Made by a program: the position numbers and the translations under genes
The notes under the pieces: generated by a model
Told to the model about the DNA's origin: nothing
Databases searched by the model: none
The model's input: only the letters and a program-made list of their open reading frames with translations
Assembly (NCBI GenBank): GCA_937138475.1
Contig: CAKZPD010000034.1
Span: forward strand, 62,001 to 126,000
Reading direction: 5' to 3'
DNA: 64,000 bases
Origin: an uncultured Sulfitobacter sp.
Lineage (GTDB): Bacteria > Pseudomonadota > Alphaproteobacteria > Rhodobacterales > Rhodobacteraceae
Shown: positions 1 through 8,981 of the stretch, in pieces
How positions within the stretch are numbered: position 1 is the first letter of the stretch
Layout of the letters: each line of letters starts with the position of its first letter

Positions 1-320
1 TGCTGGCCGATGCTTTGCACCGGGTTCAGCGCGGTCATCGGTTCCTGAAAGACCATGCCAATGTCATTGCCGCGCAGGGCGCACAAACGATTTTCCGGCA
101 GGGTCAACAAATCCTGATCGCCAAAAATCACCTGTCCCTGGGTCTTGGACCCCGGCGGCAAAAGCCCCATCACCGACAGCGCCGTCATGGATTTTCCCGA
201 TCCGCTTTCACCGGTCAACGCCACGACCTGTCCGGGGGCGATGCCCAACGACACCCGGTCCAGCACCGCTTGCCCACGGATCGACAGCGACAGATCGCGC
301 AGCTCAAGCAGGGCGGTCAT
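1..320 (-). CDS. Oligopeptide/dipeptide ABC transporter ATP-binding protein (N-terminal part, truncated by window edge)
   Basis: This is the first ~106 residues of the ATPase of a DppD/OppD-type importer, which powers uptake through the two permeases encoded just upstream. The Walker A motif GESGSGKS lies near residues 38-45 and a Q-loop stretch FQEPMTALNP follows at about residue 91. The ATG at 320 overlaps the TGA of the preceding permease gene in an ATGA, so it is the last visible cistron of the permease operon. The signature and Walker B motifs lie outside the window, so substrate class cannot be refined. Confidence 0.9.
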   Translation of the reverse strand, partial: MTALLELRDLSLSIRGQAVLDRVSLGIAPGQVVALTGESGSGKSMTALSVMGLLPPGSKTQGQVIFGDQDLLTLPENRLCALRGNDIGMVFQEPMTALNPVQSIGQ

Positions 321-1129
321 CGCGCCGTCCTCAGGCGGGGGTCAAACACATCGCGCAGCCCATCCCCCAAAAGGTTCAGCCCCAGAACCGTGACGATAAT
401 GGCCAGCCCCGGCGCCAGCGCCATATGCGGCGCAATGCTGACCAACGTCTGCGCATCGGCCAACATCCGCCCCCAGCTTGGCACCGGCGGCTGCGCCCCC
501 AACCCGACATACGACAGACCTGCCTCGGCCAGAATCCCCAGCGAAAACTGAATGGTTCCCTGCACGATCAACAGGTTCATCACATTCGGCAAAATATGCT
601 CGGCCGAGATCCGAACCGCCGATTTCCCCGCCACACGCGCCGCCAGAATGAATTCCCGCTCCCACAGGGACAGCGCGGCGCCGCGGGTGATCCGCGCAAA
701 CACCGGAATGTTGAAAATCCCGATAGCGATGATCGCATTGACCGCCCCCGCGCCAAAAACCGCCGTGATCAAAATGGCAATCACCAGGGACGGAAAGGCA
801 AAAATCAGATCATTGCCGCGCATGATCAGCTCATCAACAAGGGCGCCGCGCCGCGCCGCCGCCCAAAGCCCCAAGGGCACGCCCAGCCCCATGCCGATCC
901 CCACCGCCACCAGCGCCACCGCAATCGAGGTCCGCGCCCCCACCATGATCATGCTAAAGATATCGCGGCCAAAATGATCGGTGCCCAGCCAATGCGCCGC
1001 CCCCGGCGGTTGCAGCTTGGCGGGAATATTCAGCACCGTGTGGTCAAGCGGGGTCCAGACAAACGACACCAGCGCCGCCAGCACCACACAACACGACAAC
1101 AGCCCGCCAAGGATCAGGTTCCGCCTCAT
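317..1129 (-). CDS. ABC transporter permease, DppC/OppC type
   Basis: This 270-residue inner-membrane permease is the second permease of a family-5 peptide-type importer. It begins MRRNLILGGLL with a first membrane helix, and the conserved EAA-loop region is seen as EFILAARVAGKSAVRISAEH, which docks on the ATPase. I start it at the ATG at 1129 rather than at the longer upstream frame: this start overlaps the stop of the upstream permease by 4 bp (ATGA) and gives the usual DppC length. Its own stop overlaps the ATPase start in the same way. The substrate is not readable from the sequence; peptides, opines or amidated amino acids are all possible. Confidence 0.93.
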   Translation of the reverse strand: MRRNLILGGLLSCCVVLAALVSFVWTPLDHTVLNIPAKLQPPGAAHWLGTDHFGRDIFSMIMVGARTSIAVALVAVGIGMGLGVPLGLWAAARRGALVDELIMRGNDLIFAFPSLVIAILITAVFGAGAVNAIIAIGIFNIPVFARITRGAALSLWEREFILAARVAGKSAVRISAEHILPNVMNLLIVQGTIQFSLGILAEAGLSYVGLGAQPPVPSWGRMLADAQTLVSIAPHMALAPGLAIIVTVLGLNLLGDGLRDVFDPRLRTAR

Positions 1130-2073
1130 CGCCCTGCCCTCAGACGCGGATCGACCAGCGCATAGGCCAAATCGACAATGAAATTCACCATGATCACGGC
1201 AAACACCAACAACATCACCACGCTTTCCACCACGATCAAATCGCGCGCGGAAATGGATTGGAACACCAGACGCCCCAGCCCCGGCAGGTAAAACACCTGT
1301 TCGATGATGATCGACCCCGCCAACAAGAACGAAAACTGCAGCCCGATAATCGTCAGGACCGGGATCAGCGCATTGCGCAACCCGTGCCGCCACAGCGCCG
1401 CACGCTGGCTCAGGCCCTTGGCGCGGGCGGTGCGGATGTAATCTTCGGCCATCACCTCAAGCAACGCCGATCGCATGACCCGCGCCAAGATCGCCGCCTG
1501 CGGCAGGGCCAAGGCCACCGCCGGCAGGGTCAGCGCATGCAATCCCGCCCACAGCCCGCCATCCCAACCGGCAAAGCCCCCGGCCGAAAACCACCGCAGC
1601 TTGATGGCGAAAATCAGCACCAGCATCATCGCAAACCAAAAATTCGGCACCGCCACACCCAGCTGCGTCGCGCCCATCACCGTCATATCGCCCGCCCGTC
1701 CACGCCGCGCCGCCGCATAAATGCCGGCGGGAAAGGCGATGGCCGTGCTCAGCCCCAGCGCATAAAGCGCCAGCGGCAAGCTGACCCAAAGGCGGCTGGC
1801 GATCATCTCGGACACCGGCGTGCGATAGGTATAAGACAACCCGAAATCGCCCTGCACCAACCCAAAGACCCAGGTCAGATACCGCTGCCATTTCGGCACA
1901 TCCAGACCCAATTCGGCGCGCAGCGCGGCCAGGGTTTCAGGTTGCGCATTCAAGCCCAGCATAAAGGCGGCCGGATCCCCCGGCGCGATCTCGATCACAG
2001 CAAAAATCACCAGCGATGCCACGGCAAGGCTGACGGCAAGTGAGGCAAATCGTTTCAAGACAAAGCGCAGCAT
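1126..2073 (-). CDS. ABC transporter permease, DppB/OppB type
   Basis: This 315-residue multi-spanning permease begins MLRFVLKRFASLAVSL, the typical DppB N-terminal helix. Its EAA loop reads EDYIRTARAKGLSQRAALW near residues 200-220. It is the first gene of the tightly coupled permease B-permease C-ATPase run. A LysR gene lies 45 bp upstream on the same strand, and the likely partner binding protein is 1.4 kb upstream, so the transporter is split by the regulator and one small gene. Length and motif order match complete family members. Confidence 0.93.
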   Translation of the reverse strand: MLRFVLKRFASLAVSLAVASLVIFAVIEIAPGDPAAFMLGLNAQPETLAALRAELGLDVPKWQRYLTWVFGLVQGDFGLSYTYRTPVSEMIASRLWVSLPLALYALGLSTAIAFPAGIYAAARRGRAGDMTVMGATQLGVAVPNFWFAMMLVLIFAIKLRWFSAGGFAGWDGGLWAGLHALTLPAVALALPQAAILARVMRSALLEVMAEDYIRTARAKGLSQRAALWRHGLRNALIPVLTIIGLQFSFLLAGSIIIEQVFYLPGLGRLVFQSISARDLIVVESVVMLLVFAVIMVNFIVDLAYALVDPRLRAGR

Positions 2074-2118
2074 TGCGCCGACGTTAGGCCCCCTTCCCCG
2101 CAGCGTCCAGAGCCGTTT

Positions 2119-3024
2119 TCACCCCCCGCCGGTGCCCCCGTCCCCCGCATCATCCCCCCGCGCCGCCAGCCCCGCCAACCAATCGGTTGTCTGCTTGATC
2201 GGCGCGCGCTGGTTCGCCCCGCGCTGTGACAACAGGTAATAATCATCGCCCGTATGCAGGCTGTGCGGGCCGATCTCAACCAAGGTGCCTGCCGCCAGGG
2301 CATCCGCCACCAAAAAGCGGCTGGCCAGCACGACCCCCTGCCCGGCAATCGCCGCGTCAATCGCAAGCGAGGTCTGGCTCAATCGCAATCCCCAATCCTC
2401 GGGGGGCGGCAATCCCTGCAACCGCAAAAACGCCGGCCACAGGTCATGGGTGTCATGTATCTTGCGAAACCCGCGCAAACGCTGCGGCGTCACCGCCCGC
2501 GCCTCCCCCAAAAAGCCGGGCGCCGCCAGGGCAATGATCTCTTGCTGCAGCAACAGCCGCGCGTCGATGCTGGCCCCAAACGGCGGCCGACCCAACCGAA
2601 TGGCCAGATCAATCTTGTCTGTATGAAAACTACTGACACGCTCGGTCGCGATCACCCGCATGTCGATGTCCGGATGCGCTGCGCTAAAACTCGCCAAATT
2701 CGGGATCAACCATTTCGCCGCCAAGGTCGGCGTCACCGAAATCTGCACCCGCTGCGGATGTGGCCGCACATCCCGCGTTGCCGCCGCCAAAATCGCAAAC
2801 CCCGCCTGCACCTGCTGATGATAACGGCGTCCCGCATCGGTAAACGCCAACCCTTTCGAATGGCGCTCAAACAGTTGCACCCCCAAAAAGGCCTCAAGCG
2901 CCCGCACATGCTGCGCCACCGCCCCCTGCGACACCCCCAAATCATCCGCCGCGCCGCGAAACGTCATGCGCCGGCCGGTGACCTCAAAGGCACGCAAAGC
3001 GTTCAAAGGCGGAAGTCGGTCCAT
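2119..3024 (-). CDS. LysR-family transcriptional regulator, GcvA-like
   Basis: This 301-residue regulator has an N-terminal winged helix-turn-helix (MDRLPPLNALRAFEVTGR, then a recognition region around GVSQGAVAQHVRALE) and a C-terminal periplasmic-binding-like effector domain. The start and spacing match the GcvA subgroup. It sits between the transporter permease genes and the binding-protein gene on the same strand, so control of the importer and its hydrolase is a reasonable inference. The effector is unknown. The C-terminus ends in a short Gly/Asp-rich tail (GDDAGDGGTGGG) that is probably disordered. Confidence 0.9.
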   Translation of the reverse strand: MDRLPPLNALRAFEVTGRRMTFRGAADDLGVSQGAVAQHVRALEAFLGVQLFERHSKGLAFTDAGRRYHQQVQAGFAILAAATRDVRPHPQRVQISVTPTLAAKWLIPNLASFSAAHPDIDMRVIATERVSSFHTDKIDLAIRLGRPPFGASIDARLLLQQEIIALAAPGFLGEARAVTPQRLRGFRKIHDTHDLWPAFLRLQGLPPPEDWGLRLSQTSLAIDAAIAGQGVVLASRFLVADALAAGTLVEIGPHSLHTGDDYYLLSQRGANQRAPIKQTTDWLAGLAARGDDAGDGGTGGG

Positions 3025-3120
3025 CAGCCAATAGTATTTCTACAGTCAAACCCTGTCAATTCTGATGCCACACCAACCGCCGATCCCTGCTAATCAGCGG
3101 GCAACCGCAAAGGAACCAAC

Positions 3121-3366
3121 ATGTCAAACACCCTCAGCCAACCCAACACCCGCCACAAGGGCTTCTGGATCAAATGGATCGCCTCGGTGCTGCAAATCGC
3201 CGGCTATGCCGCCACCGGCTTTGATCTGCACCCGTTGAACATCTACTGCTTTCTGGGCGGGCTGCTTGGCTGGCTGGCGGTTGGGGTGCTCTGGAACGAT
3301 CGTGCCTTGATCTTGGTCCACCTCGTGGCCCTGGCGGCCATGCTCGTCGGTATGGCCTCGTCCTGA
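3121..3366 (+). CDS. Small inner-membrane protein (DUF6552-like)
   Basis: This 81-residue protein has a polar N-terminus followed by two or three hydrophobic stretches (WIASVLQIAGYAATGF, CFLGGLLGWLAVGVLW, LILVHLVALAAMLVGMA). The start has a purine-rich site (AAAGGAACCAAC) before ATG. I recall similar proteins in Rhodobacterales under DUF6552, but cannot confirm this. No catalytic motif is visible. It is divergent from the LysR gene and ends just before a copy of the dispersed intergenic repeat. Confidence 0.75.
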   Translation: MSNTLSQPNTRHKGFWIKWIASVLQIAGYAATGFDLHPLNIYCFLGGLLGWLAVGVLWNDRALILVHLVALAAMLVGMASS

Positions 3367-3380
3367 CCGCCCCCGCCGGC

Positions 3381-3415
3381 TTCTTTTGTTCTTAAATATC
3401 CCCGCCGGAGGCTCC
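3381..3415 (+). repeat. Dispersed intergenic repeat, copy 1
   Basis: A 35 bp unit made of TTCTTTTGTTCTT, then AAATATCC, then CCGCCGGAGGCTCC. It lies between the convergent ends of the small membrane protein gene and the binding-protein gene. The same unit recurs at six other places in this window (see findings). Confidence 0.9.
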
Positions 3416-3475
3416 CTCAGCCGCGCCGCGCGCTGCCGTCACGGCCAGGGCGCACCCCCAGACATCCGCCAAGTC

Positions 3476-3501
3476 GCGGCCCAGGTCAAAGCCTGGGCCG
3501 C
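3476..3501 (-). terminator. Hairpin downstream of the ABC binding-protein gene
   Basis: A perfect 10 bp stem (GCGGCCCAGG / CCTGGGCCGC) with a 6-base loop lies 26 bp after the stop of the binding-protein gene. It lacks a T tract on either strand, so it may be a Rho-assisted terminator or an mRNA 3' end stabiliser rather than a classical intrinsic terminator. Confidence 0.5.
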
Positions 3502-3527
3502 CACCGGCGATGGATCACATGACCCAA

Positions 3528-5012
3528 TCAGTCGGCCCAATGCACCGCGGTCAGATCATTGGCCTGCGTCGGGGCATTGGTCCAAAGACCCTGCACCCCG
3601 GCCTTGGCAACCGACAAGGCCGCCAACTGGAACAGATACCCGTTCACATAATCATCCGCGATGATCTGCTGCGCCTGCTGCATCATCTTGCTGCGCTCGG
3701 CCGGGTCTGCGGTGACGTTCAGCTTGGCAATCAGCCCCTGGAACGCCGCGTTGTCATACTGGAAATAGTAATCGGGGTTGGCATAGATCCCAATGTCCAT
3801 CGGCTCAGTGTGGCTGACGATTGTCAAACCAAAATCCTTGCCGCGAAAGACCGATTCCAGCCATTGCGCCCATTCCACATTGGTGATCTGCGCCTTGATC
3901 CCAACCGCAGCCAGCTGGGCGGCAATGATCTCGCCGCCGCGCCGCGCATATGAGGGGGGCGGCAAATACAGCGTTGTTTCGAACCCATCGGCCAGCCCCG
4001 CCTCGGCCAACAGCGCCTTGGCCCGCGCCGGGTCATAGCTGCTTTGCCCGGTCAGATCGACATAGGCCGGGTTGTGCGGCGCAAAATGGGTGCCGATCGG
4101 CGTGCCATATCCAAACATCGCCCCATCAATGATGGCCTGGCGATCAATCGCATGGGCCAGCGCCTCGCGGACCTTGACGTTGTCAAACGGCGGCATCTTG
4201 TTGTTCGTGCTCAGGATCGTTTCGCCTTCGGTCGAACCGACCAGCACCTGAAACCGGGGGTCGGCTTCGAACTGTGGCAGGTTCTCAGGCGCTGGAAAGC
4301 CGCTGAACACGTCGATATCCTCGGCCATCATTGCCGCAAACGCCGCCGTCGGATCCGAGATAAACTTGAACGTTGCCTTGTCCAATTGCGCAGGCGTGCC
4401 CCAGTAATCGGGGTTTTTCACGATCTCGATCCGGTCGCCCTGCACCCAGTTGGCGAATTTGAACGCCCCGGTGCCAATCGGGTTTTGCTTGATGCCATCA
4501 ATGCTTTCGGGCGCGACGATCACCGCATCACCCCAGGCCAGGTTGAACAGCATGCTGCCGTTTGGCTCTGACAGGGTCAGCACCACGGTCAAAGGATCAA
4601 CCACGGTCACATCCTTGATCCCGGCAAACAGCGCCTTTTGTGCATTGGTGCTGTCTTCGGCGCGGGCGCGATCAAGGGAAAACTTGACGTCTTCGGCGTC
4701 CATGGCGGTGCCATCGTGGAACTGCACCCCCGGATGCAGCGCAAAGGTATAGGTCAACCCATCCTCTGAGATGTCCCAGGATTTCGCCAGACCGGCAATG
4801 ATCGACCCATCGGCGGCAAAGCGGGTCAGCCCTTCGAACACATTCGAATAAAGCACCGAATCGATGGCCCCGGCGGCGGCGCTGGTTGGATCAAGGTGCG
4901 GCGGTTCAAGCTGCATTGCCAGGATCAGGTCGGATTTGGCCTGGGCCGCGCCCAAAGTGGCGGCCAGCGCCAGCGCGCTGCTTGCGGCAAGGCGGGTCAG
5001 AAAATGTTTCAT
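3528..5012 (-). CDS. ABC transporter substrate-binding protein, family 5 (DppA/OppA type)
   Basis: This 494-residue periplasmic protein has a Sec signal peptide (MKHFLTRLAASSALALAATL, cleaved after AQA). The mature part shows the SBP_bac_5 layout, including SDLILAMQLEPPHLDPTSAA at the mature N-terminus and a LHPGVQFHDGTAMDAEDVKF block typical of the family. A strong ribosome site AGGAGA lies 8 bases before ATG. It is downstream of the M20 hydrolase gene (78 bp gap) and upstream of the permease genes beyond LysR, so it is the likely specificity component of this importer. Confidence 0.94.
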   Translation of the reverse strand: MKHFLTRLAASSALALAATLGAAQAKSDLILAMQLEPPHLDPTSAAAGAIDSVLYSNVFEGLTRFAADGSIIAGLAKSWDISEDGLTYTFALHPGVQFHDGTAMDAEDVKFSLDRARAEDSTNAQKALFAGIKDVTVVDPLTVVLTLSEPNGSMLFNLAWGDAVIVAPESIDGIKQNPIGTGAFKFANWVQGDRIEIVKNPDYWGTPAQLDKATFKFISDPTAAFAAMMAEDIDVFSGFPAPENLPQFEADPRFQVLVGSTEGETILSTNNKMPPFDNVKVREALAHAIDRQAIIDGAMFGYGTPIGTHFAPHNPAYVDLTGQSSYDPARAKALLAEAGLADGFETTLYLPPPSYARRGGEIIAAQLAAVGIKAQITNVEWAQWLESVFRGKDFGLTIVSHTEPMDIGIYANPDYYFQYDNAAFQGLIAKLNVTADPAERSKMMQQAQQIIADDYVNGYLFQLAALSVAKAGVQGLWTNAPTQANDLTAVHWAD

Positions 5013-5090
5013 TTTGGGGTCTCCTGTTGGACGGATGAACTGATTAACGGTTGGGTGGATTCACGCCGGGCGGCGCGATGATTGGGTGGG

Positions 5091-6377
5091 TCAATGCGGC
5101 CCGACAAGAAGCGTTTCCAAGGCTTTGCCCATGACTTTGGCACTGTCGATCATATCATCCACCCCGACATATTCATCTGGTTTATGTGCCAGCTCTAATA
5201 AGCCAGGCCCATAGGCAATGCAATTTTTCAGTTTGCCGATGCGATCAATATGCTTTTGGTCATATGTCCCGGGCGAGGCAACATATTCAGGCGCCTTGCC
5301 CAACACATCGGTAATCGCCGCGGCAATGGTCTGAACCACAGGCGCCGATTTATCGGTCATCGACGGCAGAACCGAATTCAGTTCGGTCAGCTCATAGCGG
5401 AAATCGGCGCGACTGGCGCGCAGCCCCTCAAGCAGGGCGGTGACCTCGGCGCGCACCTCGTCCAGGGATTCTTCGGCCAAGAAACGCCGGTCAATAACGA
5501 TGCGGCAGCTGTCAGGCACGCAATGGCTGGGCAGCCCGTCAAAACCGGGGGCCGGTTCATTTTGCCCGCCGTGGATGGAATTGATGTTCATCGTCGATTG
5601 CCGCGCCCCTTCGGGCACCACCGGCATATCGGTGCGCCGCGCGGCCATCGCCGGGAACAGTTTGGACTCAAATTCCGACAGGACCGCGCCCATATGACGC
5701 ACGGCGCAATCCCCAAGAAAAGGCATCGAGCCATGGGCGATTTCGCCTTTGGTTTCGATTTCGGCCCACCAACCACCGCGATGCCCCAGACAGATGCGAT
5801 CTTTGTGCAGCGGTTCGGGAATGATCACATGCTGAACACGCGCCGGGTCAAAAAACCCTTGTTCGGCCAGATAGGCAACGCCGCCATAGCCGCCCGATTC
5901 CTCGTCCGCCGTCCCCGAGATTTCAATCGCGCCGCAAAAATCCGGGTGGTGTTCGATAAAGGTTTCAGCCGCAATAATCGAGGCCGCCAGCCCCCCCTTC
6001 ATATCACAGGCGCCGCGCCCATAGATCTTGCCGTCCCGCAGGGTGCCGGCAAAGGGGTCCATGGTCCAGCCGGCGCCGACCTCGACCACGTCAATATGGC
6101 TGTTGAAATGCACACAATCGCCGGCGCTGCGCCCTTCGCGGCGGGCGACGATGTTCCAACGCGGGTATTTTTCGCTATCGCCGGGGGTGCCATGGGCGCG
6201 GATCAGCTGGGTGTCAAAGCCATGCCCGCGCAGGCGCCTGTCCAGCAGCTCGCATATTTCGCGATAATTCTCGCCCGGCGGATTAAGCGTCGGGATCTGG
6301 ATCAGCTGCTGGGTCAGCGCAATCAGCGCCTCGGTCTTGGTGTCAAGCGCGCGGGCCAATGGGGATGGGTCGGTCAT
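5091..6377 (-). CDS. M20-family metallohydrolase (ArgE/DapE type amidohydrolase)
   Basis: This 428-residue cytosolic di-zinc amidase has metal-binding motifs in order: HFNSHIDVV (about residues 90-98), GRGACDMKGG, and the catalytic/bridging pair in GTADEESGG. Family members hydrolyse N-acyl amino acids, succinyl-diaminopimelate or related amides. Lying next to a peptide-type ABC importer and a PLP enzyme, it probably deacylates or hydrolyses the imported compound. It is not of the allantoate amidohydrolase/carbamoylase subgroup by its first zinc motif, so I do not use it to fill the gap in the ureide pathway. Confidence 0.88.
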   Translation of the reverse strand: MTDPSPLARALDTKTEALIALTQQLIQIPTLNPPGENYREICELLDRRLRGHGFDTQLIRAHGTPGDSEKYPRWNIVARREGRSAGDCVHFNSHIDVVEVGAGWTMDPFAGTLRDGKIYGRGACDMKGGLAASIIAAETFIEHHPDFCGAIEISGTADEESGGYGGVAYLAEQGFFDPARVQHVIIPEPLHKDRICLGHRGGWWAEIETKGEIAHGSMPFLGDCAVRHMGAVLSEFESKLFPAMAARRTDMPVVPEGARQSTMNINSIHGGQNEPAPGFDGLPSHCVPDSCRIVIDRRFLAEESLDEVRAEVTALLEGLRASRADFRYELTELNSVLPSMTDKSAPVVQTIAAAITDVLGKAPEYVASPGTYDQKHIDRIGKLKNCIAYGPGLLELAHKPDEYVGVDDMIDSAKVMGKALETLLVGPH

Positions 6378-6425
6378 GCTGTCATGTTCATACTGTGTTT
6401 ACAGTTTTGCAAGCAGAATGCCACG

Positions 6426-7685
6426 TTACGCAGCGGCGATTTCCTTCATTGCCGCCAGGAACTGTGCGACCTCGGCCAGGCTGTTATAGTGGCACACCGA
6501 TACGCGCACGGCGGCGGTCATGCCCAGCGGCCCCAGCACGTTCCCCGAATAGTGGTCCGCCTTGCGCACATGGGTTCGGATGCCCTGATCGTTCAGCCGC
6601 GCCACGATATCCGCCGCTGGAACGTGATCCAGGGCAAAGCAAACCAACCCCTCGCGGGTGGCGTTCTCCACCCCGCCAATGACGCGAACGCCGGGCAATT
6701 CGCTTAGGCCCGGCAGGTTGCCCGTGCCGAACAACAGCCCATCTGTCAGGGATTTTTCCTGGGCGTGGATCGCCTGGCCTGCGGCGATGATCTGATCGCG
6801 GGGGTCCGTTTTTTCGGGGGAAATCTGCGCCCCCAGCCATTCGAAATACCGCACCACGTCGCTAAAGGTGGCATAGGCGCCGGTGTCGCGGGTGCCCATC
6901 TCCCAGTTGCTTTGCGGCCCGCCTTGCAATTGCTCAAGCGGCAGCGCGCTCAGCCGGTCTGACACCCAAGCCACCCCATAGCCATGCCGCGAGAACACCT
7001 TATAGGGCGACACCACATACCCGTCGATATCATAGGACGCGATGTCGATCTGCCCGTGGCAGGCATGTTGGATCCCATCAACGATGATGATCGCATCCGG
7101 GGCGGTTTTGCGGATTTCCGCCGCGATGGCCGCCACATCATTGGCGGCGCCCGTCACCGGCGAGGTGTGCAGGATGGTCGCGACGTGGACATCTTTTGTC
7201 ATAAGCTTGCCATAAGCTGTGCTACTGACTGTGCCCGTTGCATCGTCATGCGGCACTGAAACATAGCGCCGCCCGGCCTGGCCGGCCCAATGCTGCGCGG
7301 CGCTGCGCGATGCGGGGTGTTCGATGGACGATCCGATCACCACGGCGTTCTGCGGGCTGGCCATGATGGCGGTGCGCAGCAGGCGGAAGGTCAGCTCGGA
7401 CCCGCTTTCGCCGACAAAGAACTGGCCGTCGGGCGCGTTGAAGAACGTCGCCATATCCGCGCGTGCCTTGGCAATCACCGCGCCCAGCGCCTTGGCCGCC
7501 GGGTTGTCACGCCCTTGGTTGTCGGGCACCGCTGCAAATTGCGCTGTGGTTTCAAGCACGGAATTCAGCGTCAGCGCCCCTCCGGCGTTTTCGAAAAACA
7601 CCCGAGGCCCCTGAAAAGGACAGCTGTCGACATGGGCGAAACGGGCGCGGATCTGCTGAAGCAGCTGCGGCGAGATGGTGGTCAT
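6426..7685 (-). CDS. Class V aminotransferase-fold PLP enzyme (cysteine desulfurase-like)
   Basis: This 419-residue enzyme has the class-V fold: an aspartate motif IIIVDGIQHACHG for the PLP pyridine ring and a lysine-bearing stretch VVSPYKVFSRHGYG, where Lys is the expected Schiff-base residue. It resembles the NifS/CsdA-like subgroup (VC1184-type) rather than IscS or SufS, since no Fe-S genes are near. It is 48 bp upstream of the M20 hydrolase on the same strand, so the two probably act in one catabolic pathway. The exact substrate is unknown. Confidence 0.83.
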   Translation of the reverse strand: MTTISPQLLQQIRARFAHVDSCPFQGPRVFFENAGGALTLNSVLETTAQFAAVPDNQGRDNPAAKALGAVIAKARADMATFFNAPDGQFFVGESGSELTFRLLRTAIMASPQNAVVIGSSIEHPASRSAAQHWAGQAGRRYVSVPHDDATGTVSSTAYGKLMTKDVHVATILHTSPVTGAANDVAAIAAEIRKTAPDAIIIVDGIQHACHGQIDIASYDIDGYVVSPYKVFSRHGYGVAWVSDRLSALPLEQLQGGPQSNWEMGTRDTGAYATFSDVVRYFEWLGAQISPEKTDPRDQIIAAGQAIHAQEKSLTDGLLFGTGNLPGLSELPGVRVIGGVENATREGLVCFALDHVPAADIVARLNDQGIRTHVRKADHYSGNVLGPLGMTAAVRVSVCHYNSLAEVAQFLAAMKEIAAA

Positions 7686-7808
7686 AGGGGCCTGGTCCTG
7701 CGTTGCTTTGCCATATCCCTAGCAGGCCCGGCGCATTTGTCCATTGGCATGATTATGGTCTTGAAGCCAGCCAGCACAGGGATAGACTTGGCCAAAAGGA
7801 CAGGGATC

Positions 7809-8930
7809 ATGGGGCCACTGGCATCGCTTCGCGTCGTTGAATTTTCCGGGCTTGGGCCGGGGCCACTGGCCGGGCAGTTGCTGGCCGATCTGGGCGCGCA
7901 AGTCATCGTGATTGATCGCAAGGCCGCCCCCGCCAACCCCGCCGACATCAACCGGCGCGGCAAGAAATCCGTGGTGCTGGATCTGAAATCCCCAGGCGGC
8001 GTTGAGGCGGCGCAGCGGTTGATTGAAACGGCCGATATCTTGATCGAAGGATTTCGCCCCGGTGTGATGGAACGTCTGGGCCTTGGGCCGGATGACTGTC
8101 CCAAGCGGTTGATTTATGGCCGCATGACCGGCTGGGGGCAAAGCGGTCCCTGGGCACAGGTGGCAGGGCACGACATCAATTATCTGGCCATGACCGGGGC
8201 GTTGCAGGCGATGGGCCATGCCGATCGCCCCCCGGCGCCGCCGCTTAACCTGGTGGCCGATTTCGGCGGCGGGTCGATGTTCTTGATCTTTGGGCTGTTG
8301 GCGGCGGTGATTGAACGGGGGATATCGGGCAAGGGTCAGGTGGTGGATGCGGCGATGGTCGACGGTGTGCCGGCGATGATGGGGCTGATCCATGGGATGT
8401 TGGCCCAGGGGCAATGGTCGACGGCGCGGCAGGCCAACTGGCTGGATGGCGGGGCGCCCTATTATCGCTGCTATGAATGTGCCGATGGAGGATATATCTC
8501 GGTTGGCGCCCTCGAGCCGCAATTCTTTGCCCAGTTGGTGCAGCTGGCCGGGCTGCCGCCCGAGGACACGCACAGCCAGAATGACCCAGATAGCTGGCCC
8601 CGGAAACATGCGCTTTATGCCCAGGTTTTCGCCACGCGCACCCGCGATGAATGGGCCGCAACATTCGCCACAAGCGACGCCTGCGTGGCGCCGGTTCTGA
8701 CCTTCCCCGAAGCAGCGGCGCATCCGGTGAACAGCGCGCGCGACGTGTTTTACAGCGACCAGGGCGTGACCCAGGCGGCCCCGGCGCCGCGGTTCGGACG
8801 GTCATTACCAGACCGCCCGCAGGCCCCGGCGGCGCAGGGCGCGCACAGCTTTGAGGTCTTGCACGCCCTGGGTTACAGCCACGCCGAGCTTGATGCCCTG
8901 GCCCAGTCCGGGGCCATCGGCCCCATCTGA
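7809..8930 (+). CDS. CoA-transferase family III enzyme, alpha-methylacyl-CoA racemase-like
   Basis: This 373-residue protein starts MGPLASLRVVEFSGLGPG, the usual N-terminus of the family. I use ATG 7809, with AGGACAGGG just upstream, instead of the much longer open frame that begins inside the divergent PLP gene. His121 (GHDINYL) and Asp151 (VADFGGG) match the catalytic His126 and Asp156 of mycobacterial racemase MCR with a constant 5-residue offset. It would epimerise 2-methylacyl-CoA esters in beta-oxidation. An alternative is a CaiB-like CoA transferase, but the His/Asp pair favours racemase. Confidence 0.87.
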   Translation: MGPLASLRVVEFSGLGPGPLAGQLLADLGAQVIVIDRKAAPANPADINRRGKKSVVLDLKSPGGVEAAQRLIETADILIEGFRPGVMERLGLGPDDCPKRLIYGRMTGWGQSGPWAQVAGHDINYLAMTGALQAMGHADRPPAPPLNLVADFGGGSMFLIFGLLAAVIERGISGKGQVVDAAMVDGVPAMMGLIHGMLAQGQWSTARQANWLDGGAPYYRCYECADGGYISVGALEPQFFAQLVQLAGLPPEDTHSQNDPDSWPRKHALYAQVFATRTRDEWAATFATSDACVAPVLTFPEAAAHPVNSARDVFYSDQGVTQAAPAPRFGRSLPDRPQAPAAQGAHSFEVLHALGYSHAELDALAQSGAIGPI

Positions 8931-8981
8931 TCGCGCGGCTTTGATCTTTGCCGACCCCCCCAAAAAGGAGCAAGACACCAA

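Noticed and set aside
3386..3664. Open frame beginning with MFLNIPAGGS inside repeat copy 1, with similar frames at the other copies
   Set aside because: The shared peptide is simply the translated repeat; the rest of each frame is unrelated and antisense to real genes.
5091..6377. M20 enzyme as the missing allantoate amidohydrolase
   Set aside because: The first metal motif (HFNSHIDVVEVG) and overall pattern are ArgE/DapE-like, not carbamoylase-like, and it is 10 kb away beside an importer.
7290..7808. N-terminal extension of the CoA-racemase-like frame
   Set aside because: It runs antisense into the PLP enzyme gene and has no family match; ATG 7809 with a ribosome site gives the known family start.
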